64,000 bases of DNA. It comes from Bacillota bacterium (lineage in GTDB: Bacteria > Bacillota > Clostridia > Peptostreptococcales > Anaerovoracaceae). A model generated the notes under the pieces. The model searched no databases. It saw nothing but the letters and a program-made list of their open reading frames with translations, and had not been told where the DNA came from. Location: contig JAHZHA010000016.1 in assembly GCA_019420525.1 (NCBI GenBank), positions 66,415 through 130,414 of the forward strand. Direction: 5' to 3'. Made by a program: the position numbers and the translations under genes. Numbering within the stretch: position 1 is the stretch's first letter; every line of letters begins with the position of its first letter. Below, piece by piece: positions 32,518-38,800 of the stretch.

Positions 32518-34254
32518 TTATATTTCCAGAATCTGGTATGTTCCTCTTCCGAATTCGATTCGGAAGAGATCGTCGAGAGGCTTTTCCATCAGGCTGCACA
32601 TGATGACCCGGTTGACCCCAGAATGTGCCACGATCAGAATATCTCCCTGCGTGGAAGAAATCAGTTCGTTTACTTTTTTCATTACGCGCTCCTGCAGCTG
32701 GACGAAATTCTCAGCCGTATCGTCGATCTGGTAATTCAGCAGATCCGCACCCCGGGCTGCATATTCTTCCGGATATTTTTCTTTTATTTCCCGGATAAAT
32801 CTGCCGTCCCAGGCTCCCAGAGACATCTCTCTCAATTCCGGCAGAGTCACGATCTCCGGCCTGGAATGAAGCAGGCTTGCTATGATCTCAGAACTCTCTA
32901 CCGCCCTTTTCAGGTCGCTGGTATATATTTTATCTGTGTCGATGTCGAAATGTTCCAGTTCAAGTCCAACCAGCGTACACTGTTCTCTGCCCTCGGCGTC
33001 CAGAGACACATCAAACTGTCCCATGAAGACCGGTTCGTCGTGACGCTGTGTCTCACCATGCCGGACGAGAATGATACGGCGGCCGCCCGCTGAGATTTCG
33101 CCCTTCTTTCTGAAGTGCTCCTCGTCATCTTTTGCCAGCAGATCATAAATTCTGACTCCGATAATATTTTCGATATATTCCATCACCGCCTGAGCCGCCC
33201 GGATTTTATCTTCAATCACCTGGATGGCTTCCGGATTATCTGCCCATCTCTTTTTTACAGGAGCGAGGCGTTCCTCCAACGTCACCAGTCTGTCCTCCTG
33301 GCGCAGTTTATCGGCCAGGCACACGATATCTTTTTCATTGATATCCAGAACCGGAATCGGATGCATATAATTCATATGATCATATATGATATCGGCGACT
33401 TCAGGATAACCGTAATCGAATGCCATCTCCGCGCCAGCCTGCCAATGCTTTTTTCTGACTCTCAGAGCATCGTGCAGCAATCCCGCCGCCTGGATCAGGG
33501 GAATGCTGAAATTTTCCCCGTTCTCGTTCAGTGCTTTTCCGATGCATACAGCCGTTCTGGTCACTGCCTCACAGTGGCGCACGACGTGCTCCGGCGTGCC
33601 CATCCTGTTGAGAATTTTTCTGCACTGAGCTTCGGTAGGATACTTGTTCCTGTCGTAGTATTCGACCAGCTCCGCATAAGCCTCCTGCGTATCCATATCC
33701 AGCATGATACTCTCGCAGTTTGTCTCGAGATATATCATCTCTTTTTGATGAGCCGACGTCACCGATTTCATTCCGTTTTCTCCGGAACTCTGCAGAATTT
33801 CCTCTGCAAAAACCGCCGGAATCAACAGCGGATGCCCTTTTTTTCCTTCGTAGCACGCCACGATAAAATGATCCGGCGTTTTTTCATACCGGTTGAGCAG
33901 AGCTTTGATGATATACGGCGGAATCAGCGGAACGTCTACCGGCGTCATGAGGAAACAGTCATTTCCGTTTTCGCGCGCCGCCCTGACGCCCGCCTGAATG
34001 GAAGAAAACATCCCCTCCTCAAACTGCTGATTGAACACCACATGTACATCTTTATCCTTCAGAAAATCATCCAGCACTTCCGCTTTAAAACCCGTCACGA
34101 CAAAAATATCATCGACACCGGCCTTTTTAAAATGATTGATGAGTATCTCCAGAGGATTATGCCTGTCGATCTTCAGCAGCGGCTTGAAATCTCCCATCCG
34201 CGATGAAAAACCTGCCGCCAGTATCAGCCCAGCTGGCTTCCTTTTCTGATCCAT
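32518..34254 (-). CDS. Three-domain fusion: NTP transferase (MobA-like), HD, histidine phosphatase
   Basis: 578-residue cytosolic protein. Residues 9-200: MobA/MocA-like nucleotidyltransferase (LILAAGFSSRMGDFKPLLKI and TPVDVPLIPPYI). About 215-360: HD phosphohydrolase (HCEAVTRTA ... AGLLHDALR ... IIYDHMNYM). About 395-578: histidine phosphatase with LVRHGETQRHDEPVFMGQ and second His in LIVAHSGVNRVIM. MocA-type enzymes make molybdopterin cytosine dinucleotide for hydroxylases; a phosphatase like CobC/AlpP may trim a nucleotide intermediate. No molybdenum enzyme gene is in the window. Ribosome binding site weak; start ATG 34252-34254. Confidence 0.85.
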   Translation of the reverse strand: MDQKRKPAGLILAAGFSSRMGDFKPLLKIDRHNPLEILINHFKKAGVDDIFVVTGFKAEVLDDFLKDKDVHVVFNQQFEEGMFSSIQAGVRAARENGNDCFLMTPVDVPLIPPYIIKALLNRYEKTPDHFIVACYEGKKGHPLLIPAVFAEEILQSSGENGMKSVTSAHQKEMIYLETNCESIMLDMDTQEAYAELVEYYDRNKYPTEAQCRKILNRMGTPEHVVRHCEAVTRTAVCIGKALNENGENFSIPLIQAAGLLHDALRVRKKHWQAGAEMAFDYGYPEVADIIYDHMNYMHPIPVLDINEKDIVCLADKLRQEDRLVTLEERLAPVKKRWADNPEAIQVIEDKIRAAQAVMEYIENIIGVRIYDLLAKDDEEHFRKKGEISAGGRRIILVRHGETQRHDEPVFMGQFDVSLDAEGREQCTLVGLELEHFDIDTDKIYTSDLKRAVESSEIIASLLHSRPEIVTLPELREMSLGAWDGRFIREIKEKYPEEYAARGADLLNYQIDDTAENFVQLQERVMKKVNELISSTQGDILIVAHSGVNRVIMCSLMEKPLDDLFRIEFGRGTYQILEI

Positions 34255-34343
34255 AATTATGCGCTCCGTCTATATTTCCGCATGCCGCAACACGGCTGCG
34301 TCCGATTGAAATAATGTTTCACCCTATTTTCGTAACATCATGT

Positions 34344-34352
34344 ATTATATCA
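34344..34352 (-). promoter_or_regulatory. Extended -10 promoter of the three-domain gene
   Basis: Minus strand TGATATAAT (34352-34344), a TGN-extended perfect -10 about 90 bases before the start codon. The -35 position (TAGATC) is poor, which fits an extended -10 promoter. Confidence 0.5.
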
Positions 34353-34512
34353 CGCCCGTCGGAATTGATCTATTTTATTTTCCGCATTCCTCCGGCATTC
34401 TTTTCCTGCGTCTGCTGCCTTACAGCTTTTTATTAATATACCCGTTCTTCTGCAATTGTACTATATTTTTTCATCATATCAAACAAAAACAAACCAAAAC
34501 AACATTTTTATA

Positions 34513-34540
34513 TTGACATCTTTATATATTATGTTATACT
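34513..34540 (+). promoter_or_regulatory. Strong sigma-A promoter of the 34.5-kb RNA
   Basis: TTGACA (34513-34518), 16-base AT-rich spacer, TATACT (34535-34540), preceded by an A/T-rich UP-like stretch. The next coding start is 325 bases away, past a terminator. Confidence 0.75.
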
Positions 34541-34546
34541 TCAGTT

Positions 34547-34780
34547 AAGTTAGTTTTGATTTAACTTTTAAATGGCATAAAAATAAAAACTACTCTCCTT
34601 AATCAACTTTAACTTTGTGATTTGGTATTTTCACATCCGCGGTTTCCGTTTTGCAGAGCGGTGATCCGCAATACTCCGGCAGAGCACCGCTTTTACGCTC
34701 TCACAGGATGCTGAAGACGATTCAAACAAAACATCGTATAGAAAAACACGGCACAGAGCTGCCGCGTTTTTCTTTTTTTA
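34547..34780 (+). ncRNA. Candidate small RNA or attenuated leader (about 230 nt)
   Basis: Begins just after a strong promoter and ends in a terminator. AGTTAAGTTAG near the 5' end can pair with CAACTTTAACT about 60 bases on, leaving a loop with ACTCTCCTTAA that is complementary to a Shine-Dalgarno sequence. A second hairpin is AGCGGTG (34658) / CACCGCT. No reading frame of useful length with a ribosome binding site. Not recognised as 6S, a T-box or a known riboswitch. Confidence 0.5.
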
Positions 34781-34783
34781 AAA
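34741..34783 (+). terminator. Intrinsic terminator of the candidate RNA
   Basis: AAAACACGGCA, short loop, TGCCGCGTTTTTCTTTTTTT: nine-position stem with one mismatch and a long T tract. It lies 85 bases before the methyltransferase gene. Confidence 0.75.
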
Positions 34784-34865
34784 TTTTGAGCGCACATCAG
34801 AAAAGACATGTTAAAATAATGTACATCACATTGAAAAGCAGAAGAAATGAGGAAACAGAAGAATT

Positions 34866-35714
34866 ATGGATACGCAGAAAAAAGGCAGCTTCAGCCGCTG
34901 GAGCGGAGATTCCGCAAGATGGTATGAAGCCGCATCGGAATATACACATTACCACGATAAATTAAAAACCTACATCGCACCTTACCTGAATACGGAAGAA
35001 ACCTGCTGTGAACTGGCCTGTGGTTCCGGAACCCTGGCGCGCTGTCTCGCACCTCTCACCGCCCGCTATACCGCTAATGACATCGACCCCGATTCTCTCA
35101 AATTCTGCAGAGCCCGTCAGACAGAGAGACCCGTTCCCAATCTGGAATTTCTTCCCGGAGACTGGTCGGAAGTTCTGAAAGACAAAACTTTTGATACCGT
35201 GATATTCAGTTATTTCAGCGCGGTCTTCACCGGATGGGAGCAGCTGAAACGGCTCGCCCGCAAAAAGGTTATCGCCATCGTTCCCCGCTACAGTGACGCG
35301 GAAATCGCAGAAAAAAAGAAAGCCTTCGCCGCAAGAAGCCGCTTCCGGGAACTTTCGGACAGAGGCGCAGCTGCGTCGTCAGACTCTTCGTCTGCGCCCT
35401 CCCGTCCTGAAAAAGGCAGAAAAAAAGGACGTTCTTTTGAGACGATGGAAGCCATCGCCCGGTTTCTCGACGAACGTTCCGTCGCTTACCGGCTCATTCC
35501 TCTGACCATGGAATTCGGACAGCCCTGCGCCACTCTGCAGGAAGCCGAGGAGTACGTGCAGTATTATTACAGATTTGACAGCGAAGAAGAACGGAAAGAA
35601 TTCGTCCGCCTGAAGTTCCAGCCTGCCGACTGCGGATATTATTTCCCGAAGAAAAAAAATATCGGCATCGTCATAATCGACATGACATCTGCAGATGAAA
35701 CTGAGAGAGATTAA
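34866..35714 (+). CDS. Class I SAM-dependent methyltransferase
   Basis: 282 residues. Motif I is CELACGSGTLARCLAPLTA (residues about 44-62), the acidic motif II NDIDPDSL, and a post-I region PGDWSEVLKDKTFDTVIFSYF. The C-terminal third has a Ser/Lys-rich insert (SSDSSSAPSRPEKGRKKG) and a helical part. Substrate unknown. Start ATG 34866 with a modest site (GAGGAAACAGAAG). Downstream bidirectional terminator at 35746-35790. Confidence 0.82.
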   Translation: MDTQKKGSFSRWSGDSARWYEAASEYTHYHDKLKTYIAPYLNTEETCCELACGSGTLARCLAPLTARYTANDIDPDSLKFCRARQTERPVPNLEFLPGDWSEVLKDKTFDTVIFSYFSAVFTGWEQLKRLARKKVIAIVPRYSDAEIAEKKKAFAARSRFRELSDRGAAASSDSSSAPSRPEKGRKKGRSFETMEAIARFLDERSVAYRLIPLTMEFGQPCATLQEAEEYVQYYYRFDSEEERKEFVRLKFQPADCGYYFPKKKNIGIVIIDMTSADETERD

Positions 35715-35745
35715 TACCATAGCACATAAATTCTCGACGAAAAAG

Positions 35746-35790
35746 AAAAACTCCTGTACCGGAAACAACAATCCGTCCAGGAGTTTTTTT
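35746..35790. terminator. Bidirectional intrinsic terminator
   Basis: AAAAACTCCTG ... CAGGAGTTTTTTT with inner CGGA/TCCG pairing. Ends the methyltransferase gene and, on the other strand, the DUF1292 gene. Confidence 0.8.
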
Positions 35791-35831
35791 CATCTTTTTA
35801 CAGCTTACGGCAGCAAGCCGGGTATGTCTGA

Positions 35832-36122
35832 TTAAAGATCCAGGCCTTTTTCGTCGATGACTTTGCGCAGTTCTTCAAGAAAGCCGCTGATGGATTCCCA
35901 TTCTTCTGCAGTTTCTATCGGCCTGAGCTTGTCTTCTTCCGGAATCTCAGGTCTGTAAGAAACGACAAACATATTTTTTTTGCCTTCTTCGTTTCTGGAA
36001 TTGTCCGTGTAGACGAGATAACTCTTGCCTGTCTCTTCATTTTTAAATTTGCTGATGATGTTACATTCCAGCGGCAGGTTCTGATCGCTGTAGACCGCAA
36101 TTGAATCGCCTTCGTATTCCAT
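35832..36122 (-). CDS. DUF1292 domain protein
   Basis: 96-residue acidic protein of the YrzB-like DUF1292 family, widespread in Firmicutes and of unknown function. Family pattern visible in LECNIISKFKNEETGKSYLVYTD and the C-terminal EEWESISGFLEEL. Start ATG 36120-36122 with GGAGGATC upstream; a longer frame from 36143 has no site. Separated from rpmB by a terminator. Confidence 0.8.
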   Translation of the reverse strand: MEYEGDSIAVYSDQNLPLECNIISKFKNEETGKSYLVYTDNSRNEEGKKNMFVVSYRPEIPEEDKLRPIETAEEWESISGFLEELRKVIDEKGLDL

Positions 36123-36153
36123 GATGATCCTCCGTGTCTGCAAAGGTGAATAA

Positions 36154-36190
36154 ACCGATAAAAGGCGCCTGAATCGAATCAGACGCCCCG
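36154..36190 (-). terminator. Intrinsic terminator after rpmB
   Basis: Minus strand GGGGCGTCTGA, loop, TCAGGCGCCTTTTATC; 9-bp stem with one G-U pair. Confidence 0.7.
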
Positions 36191-36203
36191 ATTGACAATG
36201 ATA

Positions 36204-36395
36204 TTAGAGAGCTCTCGTAACCTTATTCGCTTTGATGCAATGTGTGCAAACATTCATCTTTCTCACTCTGCCGTTGTCATTTACTCTTACAGTCTGGATA
36301 TTCGGATTCCACTTTCTCTTGGTGTGGATGTTCGAGTGGCTTACAGCATTTCCTGAAACCTGACCTTTTCCGCAAATCTCGCATTTTCTTGACAC
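36204..36395 (-). CDS. rpmB: 50S ribosomal protein L28
   Basis: 63-residue ribosomal protein of the zinc-binding C+ type: CEIC near the N-terminus and CTHC near the C-terminus, with QVSGNAVSHSNIHTKRKWNPN between. Start is the GTG at 36393-36395, eight bases after AAGGAGG; a GTG at 36404 would overlap the ribosome binding site and is rejected. Monocistronic, with its own promoter and a leader of about 110 bases. Confidence 0.95.
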   Translation of the reverse strand: MSRKCEICGKGQVSGNAVSHSNIHTKRKWNPNIQTVRVNDNGRVRKMNVCTHCIKANKVTRAL

Positions 36396-36510
36396 CTGAA
36401 ACACCTCCTTCGCCGACCGTTATATCTAACGGCGTATATTCTGATAAATGACCTCTCCGCTGAAAGTGCGTAAGAGACCATTTAATTTCATAAATTCATG
36501 AACAAGCGAA
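36396..36510 (-). other. rpmB 5' leader
   Basis: Transcribed leader of rpmB. It can form AAATGGTCTCT ... AGAGGTCATTT and CCGTTAGATATAACGG hairpins before the ribosome binding site. A regulatory role is possible but no known ribosomal-protein leader motif was recognised. Confidence 0.35.
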
Positions 36511-36539
36511 ATTATAGCATAATTTGACGTTCATGTAAA
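36511..36539 (-). promoter_or_regulatory. Sigma-A promoter of rpmB
   Basis: Minus strand TTTACA (36539-36534), 17-base spacer, perfect TATAAT (36516-36511). Confidence 0.8.
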
Positions 36540-36693
36540 ATGATTTCTTCTACTTTCTGAAAAATATTTTTGATATTTGATAAAATTTTATCTTTCCCGG
36601 TACCTAAGACACAAAAAAGTGATATTATGTACTGAGAACGGAATAAAAACTGCAATCATACAAAGTCGAATCTACATGAAATGAGGGTAACTT

Positions 36694-37077
36694 ATGGCTA
36701 GACCAGAAAAATGTAAGCGAATTTGCAGCCTCCCGGAGAACAATTTTTTCTACGCAAAAAACGCGGAAAATAAAGACGATCTTCAGGTGACTACCCTGAC
36801 GCTTGAGGAGTACGAGACGATACGCCTGATCGATTATATCGGACTTACTCAGGAACAATGTGCGGAACAGATGCATGTGGCCCGTACCACAGTGCAGCGT
36901 CTCTACACAGATGCACGGAAAAAACTGGCCGTCTATCTGGTGAAAGGCACTGCTCTGGAAGTCTGCGGAGGAAATTATGTAGTCTGTGAAAATAATGACA
37001 CATGCTGCCAGAAGTTCAGCTGCGAACACAGAATCTGTGGCTGCTCCTGCGATGTACGCACTTTTGCCTGCCACTGA
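36694..37077 (+). CDS. DUF134 (UPF0251) DNA-binding protein with Cys-rich tail
   Basis: 127 residues. N-terminus MARPEKCKRICSLPENNFF and the helix-turn-helix block LTQEQCAEQMHVARTTVQRLYTDARKKLA are the DUF134 hallmarks; the fold is related to sigma region 4. The last 35 residues contain ten cysteines (VCGGNYVVCENNDTCC ... CGCSCDVRTFAC) and probably bind a metal or Fe-S cluster. DUF134 genes often sit near Fe-Mo-cofactor-like NifX proteins; none is here. The next genes are two small four-cysteine proteins, with their own promoter. Confidence 0.85.
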   Translation: MARPEKCKRICSLPENNFFYAKNAENKDDLQVTTLTLEEYETIRLIDYIGLTQEQCAEQMHVARTTVQRLYTDARKKLAVYLVKGTALEVCGGNYVVCENNDTCCQKFSCEHRICGCSCDVRTFACH

Positions 37078-37148
37078 TTTTCAGATTAATCTAATCGTCG
37101 GCAAATTATTTGTGTAAAAATTATTTGCGTAAACTTAACGTTTTATTA

Positions 37149-37177
37149 TTGACATATGTTTAAAATAGTGGTTTAAT
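37149..37177 (+). promoter_or_regulatory. Sigma-A promoter of the cysteine miniprotein genes
   Basis: TTGACA (37149-37154), 17-base spacer, TTTAAT (37172-37177). It is followed by a leader of about 165 bases with a stem AGCAGgGTCAC / GTGATaCTGCT near 37193-37227 and a second hairpin GTTTAT/ATAAAC near 37240. Confidence 0.65.
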
Positions 37178-37347
37178 TTACTTGACGGATAAAGCAGGGT
37201 CACACAGATCACGTGATACTGCTGCGTGAAGCATTTCAACTGTTTATGTTAGATAAACAAATATTCATTTATTTATGTAACGTACGAGGCTGAAACGCTA
37301 AAACACTTTGTGAATTGATCTATCGCATGAAAGGAAGGTCTTCAAAA

Positions 37348-37542
37348 ATGGCAGACAGCATGTACACAAACAGACACAACAGACACTTACCGATTTGCAA
37401 GTCCTGCACCGCTTCCGGCTGCAGAACAGACTGCATCAGAATCTTAGAGAGTCACGAACAGAAAAAGGAATATGACTGGAATGAAATGATGAAAAACATC
37501 GACAATTCCATCAGCTATACAGGAGATGACGGCTGGTTCTAA
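37348..37542 (+). CDS. Small four-cysteine protein A
   Basis: 64-residue unrecognised protein. The core is ICKSCTASGCRTDCIR with Cys 17, 20, 25 and 29, spacing CxxC-x4-C-x3-C. The N-terminus is rich in His, Asn and Arg; the C-terminus is acidic and ends DDGWF. No signal peptide or membrane helix. Ribosome binding site GAAAGGAAGG before ATG 37348. It is followed 47 bases later by a paralogue with the same core. The cysteines could hold Zn or an Fe-S cluster, or be modified as in RiPP precursors; no maturase gene adjoins. Confidence 0.7.
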   Translation: MADSMYTNRHNRHLPICKSCTASGCRTDCIRILESHEQKKEYDWNEMMKNIDNSISYTGDDGWF

Positions 37543-37589
37543 TCACCTGCCGTTCTGATTTTAAGTTTTTAAAGAAGGAAGGAGATATT

Positions 37590-37802
37590 GTGGGAAGAAT
37601 CGTTCACACTACAGACAGTATCGGTCGAAGAGGTGTAGCACAGGGCGAGATCTGCAAGACATGCCCCGGCGGCTGCAAGACTGACTGCCTCAGAGCCGGT
37701 GTACGCATTGAACAGACACAGCGTCTTGGCGGCTACGATTTTTCTATTTCTTTTGCGGAAATGGACACTTCGGATTTTGTCGATCCTTTGGACGACTTTT
37801 AG
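37590..37802 (+). CDS. Small four-cysteine protein B, paralogue of A
   Basis: 70-residue protein starting at GTG 37590 after AAGGAAGGAG. The core GEICKTCPGGCKTDCLR has Cys 22, 25, 29 and 33, spacing CxxC-x3-C-x3-C, and matches the neighbour's ICKSC ... CRTDCIR. The tail again is acidic with an aromatic end (DFVDPLDDF). Shared core, order and orientation point to duplication. Function unknown. A strong terminator follows. Confidence 0.7.
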   Translation: MGRIVHTTDSIGRRGVAQGEICKTCPGGCKTDCLRAGVRIEQTQRLGGYDFSISFAEMDTSDFVDPLDDF

Positions 37803-37861
37803 ACAGTTTTACTTATCTTTTCCGTTGAGAACTGATATCCCCTATTTTATGTAGATGAATC

Positions 37862-37896
37862 GAAGCGGACGCTTTTCAGGCGTCCGCTTTTTCACG
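37862..37896 (+). terminator. Intrinsic terminator after miniprotein genes
   Basis: AAGCGGACGC, 7-base loop, GCGTCCGCTTTTTC: perfect 8-bp GC-rich stem with T run. Confidence 0.85.
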
Positions 37897-37956
37897 TCCC
37901 TTTTACCGAAAACGCAGATTCACAAGAATCGAGAAAACGGCATACGCCTCTCTCCC

Positions 37957-38136
37957 CTATGCGAGAAAACAGCCGACAGCGATCAGGGCAATAGCCGCCA
38001 GAATGATGAGCACCCTGTGAGGCAGAACAAACAGGCTCAGAATCAGAACGCCTGCGATAATCAGAACCATTCCGGCGGATATCATCCTACAGTTTTTATT
38101 TCTTCGTCTCGTTTTTCTTCTCTTTCTGCAGCCCAT
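37957..38136 (-). CDS. 59-residue Arg-rich two-helix membrane protein
   Basis: Short gene that is easily missed. ATG 38134-38136 follows AGGAGGAATTCTCC, a near-perfect ribosome binding site, and the frame runs to TAG 37957-37959. The protein begins MGCRKRRKTRRRNKNCRMIS, then two hydrophobic helices (AGMVLIIAGVLILSLFVL and VLIILAAIALIAVGCFLA) joined by a tight PHR turn. The strongly basic N-terminus predicts both ends inside. Not recognised. Transcribed leftward, between convergent neighbours and a terminator. Confidence 0.65.
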   Translation of the reverse strand: MGCRKRRKTRRRNKNCRMISAGMVLIIAGVLILSLFVLPHRVLIILAAIALIAVGCFLA

Positions 38137-38296
38137 GGAGAATTCCTCCTCTCTTCTCCCGTACTCCGGCAGATCGTCCGGGGCACCGGATACGTTATAT
38201 CGTCAGAGTTTGCATTTCTAAAGATATTCCTAATATATTATGAAAGAAAATGACCTGCGTTGCAGGAAAAGACCAAAAGAATAACTTTCCAGGATA

Positions 38297-38340
38297 ATAA
38301 AAAACTGCCGCAGCAGAAATAATCTGCCCGGCAGCTTCCG
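38297..38340 (-). terminator. Intrinsic terminator after yerC
   Basis: Minus strand AGCTGCCGGGCAGA, loop, TGCTGCGGCAGTTTTTT, about 40 bases after the yerC stop. Confidence 0.75.
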
Positions 38341-38381
38341 GAAAGCAGCTGATTAAGACCATGCTGTGCATTCCGATTTCT

Positions 38382-38687
38382 TTATTTTTCTTCTGTGCCG
38401 TTCATACGTCCGATCACGCTGACATAACCATCTGCACCGTACTGGAGGGTTCTGTTGATGCGGCTTATGGTCGCAGTGCTGGCTCCCGTCGCTTCCTCAA
38501 TTTCACTGTATGTCTTTCTGTCGAGAAGCAGCTTGGCCACACCGTATCGCTGCGCCATGGCTTTAATCTCCTTGACGGTACATAAATCAGCGAAAAATTT
38601 ATAACACTCATCCAGATCCCGGATTGACATAATCGCATCGAAAAGATCGTCCGCCGCTTTATTTTTTATTTTAGATTCATACCCCAT
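38382..38687 (-). CDS. YerC/YecD family TrpR-related protein
   Basis: 101 residues. The family pattern AIMSIRDLDECYKFFADLCTVKEIKAMAQR and the helix-turn-helix YSEIEEATGASTATISRINRTL resemble TrpR-superfamily repressors; in Bacillus the homologue YerC is a small DNA-binding protein linked to pcrA-ligA. Ribosome binding site AGGAGGAGC before ATG 38685-38687. It has its own promoter (38735-38763) downstream of recJ. Confidence 0.88.
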   Translation of the reverse strand: MGYESKIKNKAADDLFDAIMSIRDLDECYKFFADLCTVKEIKAMAQRYGVAKLLLDRKTYSEIEEATGASTATISRINRTLQYGADGYVSVIGRMNGTEEK

Positions 38688-38734
38688 CTTGCTCCTCCTG
38701 TGAACCGTTCTTCAGCGCTTTTATACACTACAGT

Positions 38735-38763
38735 ATTATACTACAAAGGAGAAGAAATAACAA
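38735..38763 (-). promoter_or_regulatory. Sigma-A promoter of yerC
   Basis: Minus strand TTGTTA (38763-38758), 17-base spacer, perfect TATAAT (38740-38735), between recJ and yerC. Confidence 0.65.
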
Positions 38764-38800
38764 TATGCAATGGCGTTGGTATGCATAAATCCACCGCCTG

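Noticed and set aside
32092..33093. 333-codon plus-strand frame opposite the three-domain gene
   Set aside because: Antisense to a gene with convincing catalytic motifs.
34651..34965. 104-codon frame crossing the candidate RNA terminator
   Set aside because: It runs through the terminator and into the methyltransferase gene in another frame, with no ribosome binding site.
37348..37802. SCIFF/ranthipeptide precursor
   Set aside because: The cysteine spacing and length differ from SCIFF and no maturase gene adjoins; the TIGR03960 radical-SAM gene is a different family.
37855..38253. 132-codon plus-strand frame after the miniproteins
   Set aside because: It crosses a strong terminator and is antisense to the 59-residue gene that has a much better start.
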